A program made the position numbers and the translations under genes. Positions 1 to 8,081 of a DNA stretch of 64,000 nt are shown here, in pieces. Position 1 is the first letter of the stretch; the number at the start of each line of letters is the position of its first letter. The stretch comes from an uncultured Clostridia bacterium (GTDB lineage: Bacteria > Bacillota > Clostridia > Christensenellales > Aristaeellaceae), in NCBI GenBank assembly GCA_947166385.1, contig CAMVEB010000006.1, positions 62,001 through 126,000 on the forward strand. Direction: 5' to 3'. The notes below the pieces were generated by a model. That model was not told the DNA's origin, ran no database searches, and worked only from the letters and a program-made list of their open reading frames with translations.

Positions 1-513
1 ATCATCCACGTCGGCAACAAGGACATCCGGGGCTGTATCGCCTGCATGCGCTGCAGACAGACCGGTCAGTGTGTATTCAATGATCTGGTCAATGAAACAG
101 TCCCGAAGCTGAAGGAAGCGGACGGGATCATCATCGGTTCACCGGTCTATTACGGTATGCCGAACGGAACCGTGCTTTCCTTTATGCAACGGCTTTTCTA
201 CAGCTGCGGCTGCGATCTGCATATGAAGGTCGGGGCGTCTGTGGTGTCCTGCCGCCGCGGAGGAAACAGCGCCACCTTTGAGATCATGAACCAGTTCTTC
301 GGGATCAACGGGATGCCGACGGTCCCCAGCACTTACTGGAATGATGTTCACGGGTACAGGGGGGAAGATGTGCTTGCGGATGTGGAAGGCGTGGAAACCA
401 TTCGCAACCTGGCAACCAATATGGCCTTCCTGATTAAATCCATACAGGCGGGAAAAGAACAGATCGGGAAGCCGGATGTCAGGCATACCCAGTTTATGAA
501 CTTTATCAGGTGA
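1..513 (+). CDS. Flavodoxin-family NAD(P)H-dependent oxidoreductase (5' end outside window)
   Basis: The reading frame is open from base 1 and ends at TGA 511-513, so the N-terminus and the first FMN-phosphate loop are missing. The visible part has the motif GCIACMRC (Cys-x2-Cys), then a hydrophobic strand and GSPVYYGMPNGTV, which matches the second FMN-binding loop of NADPH-dependent FMN reductases and iron-sulfur flavoproteins. Proteins of this family are cytoplasmic and transfer electrons from NAD(P)H through FMN to quinones, nitro compounds or protein partners. The CxxC could be redox active or bind metal; the sequence does not decide. A hairpin terminator follows at 544, so this is the end of a transcription unit. 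Family assignment is firm, substrate unknown. Confidence 0.8.
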   Translation: MIHVGNKDIRGCIACMRCRQTGQCVFNDLVNETVPKLKEADGIIIGSPVYYGMPNGTVLSFMQRLFYSCGCDLHMKVGASVVSCRRGGNSATFEIMNQFFGINGMPTVPSTYWNDVHGYRGEDVLADVEGVETIRNLATNMAFLIKSIQAGKEQIGKPDVRHTQFMNFIR

Positions 514-543
514 TAATTCTCCTGTTCACGGAGGACCCCATCT

Positions 544-564
544 GCGGCTTCGGCCGCGTTTTTT
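544..564 (+). terminator. Rho-independent terminator after the flavoprotein gene
   Basis: A perfect 5-bp stem GCGGC / GCCGC closes a TTCG tetraloop and is followed by G and six T residues (559-564). It sits 30 bases after the stop codon of the flavodoxin-family gene. Confidence 0.8.
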
Positions 565-693
565 CTTTGCGCAGCCCTCGTGGCCGCTTGTATTCACGGC
601 TTTCTTTTTGCGCCGTTTTATGCTATGATGAAGTAAACATGGGGCAAGGGACAAATGAACAGGCAGGGAGATACGCGAAGGAGAGTGCCACAG

Positions 694-1147
694 ATGAACG
701 CTGCGGAGAGATTCCATTTCGATGAGAGAACTCAGGAAATTCTGGAACACCTGACCATCCCGTTTGCCATTTATCAGTACATTGACAAATCTGAAAAAGG
801 TCAACGATACCGCCGGGCATCAGGCGGGAGATCAGTATCTGCGCGATGCCTGCAAAGTGATCTGTGATATTTTTAAGCACAGCCCTGTTTTCCGGATCGG
901 CGGGGATGAGTTCGCCGTGATCGCGCAGGGGGTGGATTATGCCCGCCTCGAACACCGGCTGGACGAAATGCGGGATTATAACAGGGATGCGTTGCAATCC
1001 GGCGGCATTGTGATTGCCTGCGGGTCGGCGAAATATGAGAACGATCCGTCTGTCGCCGCGGTGTTTGAGCGCGCGGATCATCAGATGTACGGGAACAAGA
1101 ACGAGTTGAAAGCGATGAAGCCGGGATTTCTTCCCGCGGAGAGATGA
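694..1147 (+). pseudogene. Diguanylate cyclase (GGDEF) gene with internal deletion and frameshift
   Basis: The first frame starts at ATG 694 behind a GGAGAG-like site and encodes an N-terminal segment (FHFDERTQEILEHLTIPFAI) that usually leads into a PAS domain. At about 790-795 it stops making sense, and the +2 frame continues with LKKVNDTAGHQAGD, the RIGGDEF active-site motif near 900, and a normal GGDEF C-terminus ending at 1147. The PAS domain and the first strand of the GGDEF fold are absent, so a deletion has joined the two ends out of frame. The intact protein would make cyclic di-GMP. The stop overlaps the start of the GH43 gene by 4 bases, so the remnant may still matter for translation of that gene. 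A TATGAT -10-like sequence lies at 624-629. Confidence 0.85.
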
Positions 1148-2931
1148 AAATGGAGAGAAAGCAGCGGAGAAACATCAATCCCATCACAGGGCTTGATTAT
1201 CCGGATCCGGATGTGATCAGGGTCGGGGATACTTACTATATGGTCAGCACGACGATGTATTTCATGCCGGGCTGCGAAATTCTTCGCTCCTACGACCTGG
1301 TCAGCTGGGAGCATGCTGCTTATGTATATGACACGCTGGACGGCACACCCGCCCAGAAACTGGAGGGGAAAGAGAATATCTACGGCAACGGGATGTGGGC
1401 CGCAAGCCTTCGCTTTCATGACGGCGTCTATTATATCTGCTTTGTGGCGAACGACACGCATAAGACCTATCTCTATCAGTCCGAAGACATCCGGGGCCCC
1501 TGGGAAAAATATACGCTGGAGGGCTTCTATCATGATAATTCCATTCTGTTTGATGAGGACGGCAGGGTTTATATCGTCTCGGGGAACAGGGAGATTTATA
1601 TAAAGGAACTCAGATGGGTGGAATCCGGCGGGCCGGGGAAGGCATCCCGCCGTCTGACGGACGTGGGAACAGCTCCCGCGAAACGGATCCTGTCGGATGC
1701 GGACGATGGATATCTGGGCTATGAAGGGGCGCATTTCTACAGGATCAACGGCAAATACTATATTTTTTTGATCCATATCCCCCGGGCGACGGCAAGAAGA
1801 ACCGAGGCGGTCTTTGTGGCGGATCGCCCGGAAGGCCCTTATTACGGCAGAGACGTGATGAATGATGACAGGGGTTACCGGGGGGCCGGCGTTGCTCAGG
1901 GCGGGATAGTGGAGACGCCCTCGGGACGCTGGTACGCCATGCTTTTCCAGGACAGCGGCAGCGTGGGAAGAATTCCCGTTCTGATGCCTGTAACCTGGCG
2001 GAAGATCCCCGTGGCGGATTTGTCGGCGGCAGCGGCCGCTTCAGAGGAGGATGCCATTTCGGCGGACGCGGAGGGCAGAGTGGATTTTCCTGTGTTTGGG
2101 GTAAACGGGAAGATTCCGGAAGAATTTGAAATAGAGGATTTAAGGCCCGGATATGAATATGCTCCGCTGGTATCAGGGGACGACTTCAGATCCGATGATG
2201 CCTCGTCCTATTCCGGCTTCGGATTTAAACCCTGCTGGCAGTTTAACCATGAGCCGGATATGTCGCTGGTAAAAAGGGATACGGAAAACGGCATCGTCAC
2301 GATCACAACAGACAAAATCAGCAGCAACCTGGTTCAGGCGAAGAATGTCCTGACGCAGAGAACGCTTTTCCCGGGGTGCGAAGCGAGTGTTACGGTGGAC
2401 GCGGGCGGTATCAACGACGGCGATTATGCCGGTCTGTGCCTGCTGGAAAGCCAGTATGCTTTTATCGCGGTCACAAAGAGAGATGCACGCTGGTATCTTG
2501 TCATGGGGAAAAGAGAACTTGCTCCCGGGCTTCTGTGGGGGGAAAGACACGATGAGGAACCGTTTGAGGAAGTGGAATGTGTTTCGCTGACCGGTCCGGT
2601 CGTCACGCTGGTTGCGGCTGTCTGCTTCGATCACAGCGCCTGTCGGAATACAGTATATGCGGATGCCGCGGACGGTCAGCCGGCTCTTGTTCCCGATGCC
2701 GATGACACCGTATCGTTTTTTTACCGCGCCGGCCGGGAGCCTTTGAAAAAACTGGGCGCAGACCACAAACTGGTATACAGGCTGGATCACTTCACCGGGG
2801 CAAGGTTCGGACTCTTTGTCTTCAGCACGGAAAAGACCGGCGGCAGCGCGGGTTTTTCAGACTTTGTTTATCACCGTGTTCATCTTTCTGCTTCATCGGA
2901 AGGAGAACATTTCGGGAGGATTGGAACATGA
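1144..2931 (+). CDS. Glycoside hydrolase family 43 (beta-xylosidase/arabinofuranosidase type), intracellular
   Basis: A 595-residue protein without signal peptide. The five-bladed propeller domain covers roughly residues 12-330: the catalytic base Asp is in DYPDPDVIRV (about residue 21), the pKa-modulating Asp in YHDNSILFDEDG, and the acid Glu in YEGAHFYRINGKYYIF (about residue 195). Residues about 345-590 form a concanavalin-like C-terminal domain (DDFRSDD at its start), as in GH43 beta-xylosidases. It would trim xylose or arabinose from imported xylo-oligosaccharides. The start codon overlaps the broken GGDEF gene (ATGA), and the end overlaps the next gene by 4 bases, so the genes are translationally coupled. 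Exact specificity cannot be read from the sequence. Confidence 0.9.
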   Translation: MKMERKQRRNINPITGLDYPDPDVIRVGDTYYMVSTTMYFMPGCEILRSYDLVSWEHAAYVYDTLDGTPAQKLEGKENIYGNGMWAASLRFHDGVYYICFVANDTHKTYLYQSEDIRGPWEKYTLEGFYHDNSILFDEDGRVYIVSGNREIYIKELRWVESGGPGKASRRLTDVGTAPAKRILSDADDGYLGYEGAHFYRINGKYYIFLIHIPRATARRTEAVFVADRPEGPYYGRDVMNDDRGYRGAGVAQGGIVETPSGRWYAMLFQDSGSVGRIPVLMPVTWRKIPVADLSAAAAASEEDAISADAEGRVDFPVFGVNGKIPEEFEIEDLRPGYEYAPLVSGDDFRSDDASSYSGFGFKPCWQFNHEPDMSLVKRDTENGIVTITTDKISSNLVQAKNVLTQRTLFPGCEASVTVDAGGINDGDYAGLCLLESQYAFIAVTKRDARWYLVMGKRELAPGLLWGERHDEEPFEEVECVSLTGPVVTLVAAVCFDHSACRNTVYADAADGQPALVPDADDTVSFFYRAGREPLKKLGADHKLVYRLDHFTGARFGLFVFSTEKTGGSAGFSDFVYHRVHLSASSEGEHFGRIGT

Positions 2932-3710
2932 AACCGATCATCAAAGCGGATGTGGTAACTGCCCTTCGGGAAGTCGGACTGGGATCCGGAGCGACCGTCA
3001 TGGTCCATACGTCTCTCAGCGCCATCGGCTATGTCTGCGGAGGGGCGCAGACGATCATTGAAGCGCTGACGGAAACCGTTGGGGAGGAAGGCACCGTCAT
3101 GATGCCCGCGCAGTCCTGGAAGAATCTTGATCCGGAGGATGGCGTTCATTGGACCGTGCCGGAGGAATACTGGCAGATCATCCGGGACAACTGGCCCGCG
3201 TATGATAAACGGATCACCCCCACAAACACGATGGGGGCTGTGGCGGAGATGTTCCGCTCATGGCCGGGAACCATCAGAAGTGATCACCCGGCAAGGTCGG
3301 CGGCAGCGTGGGGAAAGCATGCGGAGTACCTGACCGCGGATCATGACTTGTCAAATATCTTCGGAGACGGTTCTCCGATCGGAAAGCTGTATGAGCTGGA
3401 CGGTCAGGTGCTGCTGATGGGGGTCGGATATGATAAGAACACGTCCATCCATCTGGCGGATGCCAGAGCGGAGTATCCGGGCAAACATCACTGCACGGAG
3501 CACAGCGCCGTCATGCAGGACGGGAAGCGGATCTGGAAGGCCTATGAAACGCTTTTTGTGGACGGAGAGGATTTCGGGCGGATCGGGGCCGCGTTTGAAG
3601 AGGGGAATCAGGTGAGCAGGGGAAAGCTGGGCAATGCGGAGCTGAAGCTGATGAGCCAGAGAAAGCTTGTCGATTTTGCCGTCGGGTGGATTCAGAGGAA
3701 TCGAAAATAA
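2928..3710 (+). CDS. AAC(3)-family N-acetyltransferase
   Basis: A 260-residue protein of the aminoglycoside 3-N-acetyltransferase/YokD family. Family features visible are VMVHTSLSAIGYVCGG (near residues 23-38), the TVMMPAQSW strand, the substrate loop TPTNTMGAVAEMFR and SDHPARSAAAWG. The family transfers an acetyl group from acetyl-CoA to an amino group; many chromosomal members are not resistance enzymes, so antibiotic inactivation should not be assumed. Start ATG 2928 overlaps the stop of the GH43 gene (ATGA), implying coupled translation. It is the last gene of the unit; about 100 bases follow before the kinase gene, which has its own promoter. Confidence 0.88.
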   Translation: MKPIIKADVVTALREVGLGSGATVMVHTSLSAIGYVCGGAQTIIEALTETVGEEGTVMMPAQSWKNLDPEDGVHWTVPEEYWQIIRDNWPAYDKRITPTNTMGAVAEMFRSWPGTIRSDHPARSAAAWGKHAEYLTADHDLSNIFGDGSPIGKLYELDGQVLLMGVGYDKNTSIHLADARAEYPGKHHCTEHSAVMQDGKRIWKAYETLFVDGEDFGRIGAAFEEGNQVSRGKLGNAELKLMSQRKLVDFAVGWIQRNRK

Positions 3711-3717
3711 TGCTTCT

Positions 3718-3749
3718 GTCACGAAGGTGAACGCAATTCGATTTATAAT
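3718..3749 (+). promoter_or_regulatory. Promoter with TCACG/GTGAACGC box before the first two-component operon
   Basis: The -10 box TATAAT is at 3744-3749. No -35 hexamer fits (17 bp upstream reads ACGAAG). Instead GTCACG (3718-3723) and GTGAACGC (3727-3734) place two ACG cores 10 bp apart, the second exactly 13 bp before the -10. The same arrangement recurs at 5883-5914 before the GGDEF gene and, with 11-bp spacing, in five other promoters of the window. Binding by a response regulator is inferred. Confidence 0.5.
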
Positions 3750-3808
3750 ATCATGGCGGAGTTTTGTTCCGCGATGAGGAAGACGATAGCCGTCATGGAG
3801 AATGATGT

Positions 3809-5086
3809 ATGATTAATTATGTGATCGATCTGACGGGGCTGATTATCAGCATCCTGGGGTTGATTCTGGTTTTGCGGAGCCGCATCCTGGAGAAACGTTC
3901 GTTCCGGTATTTTCTGTGGATTTTTGTGATCCTGATCGCCTATGCGGTGACCGATCTGATCAGCTGGCTGACATACGAGGAAGTCGGCAAAGGCTGGATG
4001 CTGGCCTCAAAGATTGGATTGTTCCTGGAGTCTGCTCTCTCCGGGGCGTTGATTCCGCTGCTGTCCGGTTTCCTTCTGTATTCCGCCGGGGAGGAAAATG
4101 TATTCAGGAATCGTGTCTTTCATATGATCCTGGTCCTTTTTGTCCTCTATTTGGGCTTTCTGACCTATGCGCAGTTCTCCACCGCGATCTATTATTATGA
4201 TGAGCTGAATATCTATCACCGGGGTCCCTGGTACCCGGTGCTGCTGATCCTGCCGATCCTGATGTCAGTCCTCAATATTGGGCTGCTGTGGACCAGGCGG
4301 GGCAGGCTTACCAGGGAGAAAAAGGCTGCGTTTGCGTCCTTTATTCTGATTCCGGGGATATCCATGCTGATCCAGATCCTTTTTTACGGTGTCAGCTTTA
4401 TCGTTCTCGGCGCGTCCATCGCGGCTTTCATTATGCTGACTTATGTCATGAATGATCAGACAAAGCGGTATTATGTGCAGCAGGTGGAGAACAGCAAACT
4501 GAGGACCGAGATCCTTCTCAGCCAGATTCAGCCTCATTTTCTGTTCAACACGCTGGGGACCATCAGCCATCTGTGCGCGGACGCGCCGGAAGCGAAAAAG
4601 GCGATTGGCCTCTTTTCCAGGTATCTTCGCGGAAATATAGAAGTGCTGTCCAAGGAAATGCTGATTTCTTTCGATAAGGAAATTGAACATGTGCAAATGT
4701 ATCTGGATCTGGAGAAACTGCGCTTCGGAGACAGCCTGCGGATTTCCTGGGATCTGTCGTGTACGGATTTCCTGATCCCGTCTCTGACGCTGCAGCCTTT
4801 GGTGGAAAACGCGGTGCGTTACGGGGTCAGAGGCAATCCGGACGGATGCGGCACCGTGAAGATCCGGTCTGTGGATTGCCCGGATCATTATGAGATCAGC
4901 GTATCAGACGACGGCCCGGGTTTCCCTCCGGAAGACGCGCAGAGGTTTGACGAAAGAGTTCATATCGGAATTGACAACGTGAAGGAAAGATTGCAGGCGA
5001 TCTGCAACGGAGAACTTCGGATTCAGACCGCCCCCGGGCAGGGAACGCGGGCAACCATTATTCTGCCGAAGGAGAGGGAAGCATGA
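3809..5086 (+). CDS. Membrane sensor histidine kinase, YesM/LytS type
   Basis: A 425-residue kinase. Residues 1-220 hold about seven hydrophobic segments with almost no extracellular domain, so it probably senses a signal in or at the membrane. A coiled linker leads to the phosphoacceptor helix with QIQPHFLFNTL (His near residue 245), typical of His_kinase PF06580. The ATPase domain follows with LVENAVRYGV (N box, about 332), DDGPGF (G1) and GTRATIILP (G2). The protein would autophosphorylate and pass phosphate to the regulator encoded next, whose start codon overlaps this stop by 4 bases. Start ATG 3809 follows GGAGA at suitable distance. A paralogous but broken kinase is at 11022-12045. Confidence 0.92.
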   Translation: MINYVIDLTGLIISILGLILVLRSRILEKRSFRYFLWIFVILIAYAVTDLISWLTYEEVGKGWMLASKIGLFLESALSGALIPLLSGFLLYSAGEENVFRNRVFHMILVLFVLYLGFLTYAQFSTAIYYYDELNIYHRGPWYPVLLILPILMSVLNIGLLWTRRGRLTREKKAAFASFILIPGISMLIQILFYGVSFIVLGASIAAFIMLTYVMNDQTKRYYVQQVENSKLRTEILLSQIQPHFLFNTLGTISHLCADAPEAKKAIGLFSRYLRGNIEVLSKEMLISFDKEIEHVQMYLDLEKLRFGDSLRISWDLSCTDFLIPSLTLQPLVENAVRYGVRGNPDGCGTVKIRSVDCPDHYEISVSDDGPGFPPEDAQRFDERVHIGIDNVKERLQAICNGELRIQTAPGQGTRATIILPKEREA

Positions 5087-5895
5087 TTATTTTCGCGATT
5101 GATGATGAAATGGCCATGCTTTCTGAGCTTCATCAGGCCATTCAGGAAGCCTGCCCGGAAGCGGACATTCATGATTTCAGATTTGCCGCCGAAGCCCTGA
5201 AAGCGATCACGGAAAACGGTGTCATTCCGGATATCGTCTTTTCCGATATTGAACTGCCGGGGATGAACGGACTGAATCTGGCGGTCAGAATCAAGCAGCT
5301 TTCCCCTGCGGCAAAGATCATCTTTGTGACGGGTTATTCCCAGTATGCGCTGGAGGCTTACCGGCAGCATATCAACGGCTATGTGCTGAAACCGATTGAC
5401 GCGGAACAGATCAGGCGGGAACTGGATTATCTGATGGAGCCGTATCAGCAGGAGCCCGGCAAACTTCAGGTGAGATGCTTCGGTTATTTTGAGGTCTTCT
5501 GGCAGGGGAAACCCGTTTCCTTCGGGCGAAAGCAGACAAAGGAACTGCTGGCTTTTCTGATCGACCGGAACAGCGTTTGCTCTTCTGAGGAAATCTCGGA
5601 TGCCCTCTGGGAAGGGGACACCGACATCAAAGCGTGCAAAACAAGGCTCAGAAGTCTGTTGCATGATTTAAAGGGGACGCTTTCGGCAATCGGAGCGAAA
5701 AATATCGTGATTCGCAGGAGAGGGGAAATCGGTATTGACGCGACCGGCCTGGACTGTGATTATTATCGTTTTCTGAAAGGCGATATTCAGGCGATCAATG
5801 CGTTCCAGGGGCAATACATGGAGCAGTACAGCTGGGCGGAATCCACGCTTGGAAATATCATGTTCAAAAGCAAGGAGGACCGTTCACGGTGGTGA
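5083..5895 (+). CDS. Response regulator with OmpR/SARP-like output domain
   Basis: A 270-residue protein. The receiver domain (residues 1-120) has the acidic pair DDE at the start, phospho-acceptor Asp in IVFSDIELPGMNG (about residue 54), Thr in FVTGYS and Lys in VLKPI. Residues about 130-225 (GYFEVFWQGKPV, KQTKELLAFLIDR, SSEEISDALW) are a winged helix like the N-terminal domain of SARP/BTAD regulators, followed by a short tail ending DCDYYRF and a tail rich in aromatic residues. It should act as a phosphorylation-controlled transcription activator of the kinase encoded just upstream (ATGA overlap). SARP-like proteins bind direct heptamer repeats over the -35 region; promoters of that kind flank this operon, making it a candidate binder. 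Paralog at 10243-11025. Confidence 0.9.
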   Translation: MIIFAIDDEMAMLSELHQAIQEACPEADIHDFRFAAEALKAITENGVIPDIVFSDIELPGMNGLNLAVRIKQLSPAAKIIFVTGYSQYALEAYRQHINGYVLKPIDAEQIRRELDYLMEPYQQEPGKLQVRCFGYFEVFWQGKPVSFGRKQTKELLAFLIDRNSVCSSEEISDALWEGDTDIKACKTRLRSLLHDLKGTLSAIGAKNIVIRRRGEIGIDATGLDCDYYRFLKGDIQAINAFQGQYMEQYSWAESTLGNIMFKSKEDRSRW

Positions 5896-5914
5896 ACGCT
5901 CCGCGGTGTATCAT
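5883..5914 (+). promoter_or_regulatory. Promoter with TCACG/GTGAACGC box before the membrane GGDEF gene
   Basis: TTCACG (5883-5888) and GTGAACGC (5892-5899) lie 10 bp apart, and the -10-like TATCAT is at 5909-5914, the same register as in the promoter at 3718-3749. No -35 hexamer is present. The element overlaps the last codons of the response-regulator gene, so the GGDEF gene can be transcribed separately and may be controlled by that regulator (inferred). Confidence 0.45.
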
Positions 5915-5935
5915 ATATATCCGGACTGACGAAGG

Positions 5936-7075
5936 ATGTCTTCCCCGGGGTTTGCCCGATTGATTCAGGAGTGGATACGATTGATACGAAAGATTCGTAA
6001 TATTCTGTTGTTTAACGATTTCTCCCGTTCAGACCTGAAGGCGGTTCAGCAGCTGATCATGGAAGACAACCGGAAATTCTGCATTGTCTGGGCTGCGGTG
6101 AACAGTCTGTTCTGGGTGTACTGTCTGATCATGACGTTCGTGAATCCCGATTATCGGATGTGCCGCGTGATTTACATCGCCGGCTTTGCCGTCTGCGTGG
6201 TCTGCCTTTGCCTGTCGGTTTATGTGGCGCCGAAGCATTCCGGGCTGATCCGGGCGATCGCGATCATGATGGATGAATCCCTGCTGCTGGCGGGCATTTT
6301 TATCGCGCGGTATCTGGCGCCCCAGACGATTGTGGTATTCGCTTCCGTGCTGATCGTTCCGGTAGTTTTTATCACGGATACCTTTTCAACGGTGCTGATG
6401 CTGTTTGTCAATATCATTGTATTCACGCAGGTCGGGTCGCGGACAATGGTTCCGGATACATACAGGTGGGTCCTGTCCAATCTCATCATTTTCTCGGCTG
6501 TCGGGGTTTTGATCGGCCATTTTGTCAATAAGGGAAGGTTTGAACGTTATATCTTTGCCGAATCCAAGGCGGAACTCGCGAAGATCCAGGCTGGGTATGC
6601 TTACCATGATCAGCTGACCGAGCTTCAGAACCGGCGTGCTTTTGAAGAAACCATCGGGCAGCTGGCAAAGGCGCTGCCGGCCGGATGCTCCGTGGTCGTG
6701 GTGGATATCAACGACCTGAAGGAAACGAACGACACCCGTGGACATGCTGCAGGCGATGAGCTGATCATCGGCACGGCGAAGAGTCTCTGCCGGAGCTTTA
6801 TGGGCATAGACAGGATCTACAGAATCGGCGGGGATGAGTTTGTCGTGATCATCACAGAAGGGCAGTATGATGTGGAAGAGGCCCTGAACAGGCTGAAAAG
6901 ATACAGCGCGAACTGGAAAGGCGAGCTGATCCACGGCGTCTCTATTTCCGCGGGCGTTGCCTCGGCAAAGGAATTCGACAGTATGGATGCCATGCTGAAG
7001 GCGGCGGATCAGAGAATGTACGAATCCAAGAGAGAATATTACCAGAGCACCGGGAAAGACAGACGGAGAAGATAA
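5936..7075 (+). CDS. Membrane-bound diguanylate cyclase (GGDEF)
   Basis: A 379-residue protein. Residues about 40-205 contain five or six hydrophobic segments with very short loops. A linker (residues about 205-220) leads to a complete GGDEF domain with DQLTELQNRRAFEE, VVVVDINDLKETND and the catalytic RIGGDEF motif near residue 300. It should condense two GTP into cyclic di-GMP at the membrane; no RxxD inhibitory site is evident at the usual place. The start is uncertain: ATG 5936 has GAAGG directly before it, while a TTG codon near 5979, preceded by CAGGAG, would remove about 15 residues. The gene follows the two-component operon and has a similar promoter element. Confidence 0.88.
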   Translation: MSSPGFARLIQEWIRLIRKIRNILLFNDFSRSDLKAVQQLIMEDNRKFCIVWAAVNSLFWVYCLIMTFVNPDYRMCRVIYIAGFAVCVVCLCLSVYVAPKHSGLIRAIAIMMDESLLLAGIFIARYLAPQTIVVFASVLIVPVVFITDTFSTVLMLFVNIIVFTQVGSRTMVPDTYRWVLSNLIIFSAVGVLIGHFVNKGRFERYIFAESKAELAKIQAGYAYHDQLTELQNRRAFEETIGQLAKALPAGCSVVVVDINDLKETNDTRGHAAGDELIIGTAKSLCRSFMGIDRIYRIGGDEFVVIITEGQYDVEEALNRLKRYSANWKGELIHGVSISAGVASAKEFDSMDAMLKAADQRMYESKREYYQSTGKDRRRR

Positions 7076-7078
7076 TCT

Positions 7079-8038
7079 TTATTTTTCATCGGCCTGATTT
7101 GTTGCTGAAGGGTCCGGCTCTTCCGTTTCCTGTTCGGCTTCAGGCAGAGAGTCGGCTTCGCTGGGGCCTGCTTTCTTCATTTCACCGTAGAAGTTCACGA
7201 TGATCGACGTGATCAGCGCCACCACGATGATCCCGTAGATGCCCAGGAGGACGGACAGGATCCGCCCGATCGTTGACACCGCCGTCATATCGCCGAAGCC
7301 GATCGTGGTCACGACGGCAAAGCAGTACCACAGGGCGTTGGTGTATTTTCCGTCAAAAGCCGCCCGGTCTGTATAAAGCAGCACAAAGGAGAAGGAAGCG
7401 ATCAGGAGCAGCAGGCCGAAGATGATCTCAGCGGCATAGGTTTTCTGCACGATATCCCGCAGCACGTCCAGCCGCAGCCGGGAGAAGGTCACCGACATGA
7501 TCCGGACCAGGCTTCTGCATGCGATGAAAAGCATCACGACGATAATGAATTCTGCTTGTGCTTCTTCCCCGGACAATACTTCCCATACGGTATAAATCAT
7601 CAGCAGGATAAAGGCGGCGTTTGCCACGATGTTGATCCACTTGCGGTTCCGCAGGATGGAAAACACCCGGCTCGGGATCAGCGAAGCGATGAAAACGACG
7701 CCCGAAATGGACATGAACAGCAAAGACGGTTCGATAAAAAGGGCTACCGCGCATCCCAGGAACAATCCGGAGAAGATCAGGTCCAGTCTTCTTTTCTCCG
7801 GAATCTGGGTCCTGTACCGCCGGGCCTGCGCCCGGAGAAAAGTGGTCACGGAAAGCAGCACAAATTCCGCCAGCATCAGAAATGCCAGCAGCTCCATCGG
7901 ATTTGCTTCCCCTTCAATGCTAAGACCCTGAACGGCGGCAAGCCCCAGGGGGATCATCAGCAGGGTAAAAAACATCTCGATGATCGTCGCGATGTGGAAG
8001 CTTCTGGTCTTTTTTTTCTTTTTCGTTGCCGTTTTCAT
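7079..8038 (-). CDS. Two-pore-domain-like potassium channel
   Basis: A 319-residue membrane protein. A Lys-rich N-terminus (MKTATKKKKK) is followed by about five transmembrane segments in the first 200 residues, then a pore loop ALWYCFAVVTTIGFGD with the selectivity filter TIGFGD near residues 245-250, and a last helix GIYGIIVVALITSIIVNF. The tail is acidic and has no RCK/TrkA-N domain. Such channels pass K+ along its gradient. ATG 8038 is preferred to the in-frame GTG five codons upstream because GAGGG lies 8 bases before it. A frameshifted paralog sits at 54520-55370. The upstream gene on this strand (8082-9278) is also a membrane protein, 43 bases away. Confidence 0.85.
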   Translation of the reverse strand: MKTATKKKKKTRSFHIATIIEMFFTLLMIPLGLAAVQGLSIEGEANPMELLAFLMLAEFVLLSVTTFLRAQARRYRTQIPEKRRLDLIFSGLFLGCAVALFIEPSLLFMSISGVVFIASLIPSRVFSILRNRKWINIVANAAFILLMIYTVWEVLSGEEAQAEFIIVVMLFIACRSLVRIMSVTFSRLRLDVLRDIVQKTYAAEIIFGLLLLIASFSFVLLYTDRAAFDGKYTNALWYCFAVVTTIGFGDMTAVSTIGRILSVLLGIYGIIVVALITSIIVNFYGEMKKAGPSEADSLPEAEQETEEPDPSATNQADEK

Positions 8039-8081
8039 GGGTCGGGCCCTCACTTTGTCATAATGGAGGATGTGCTCGGGA

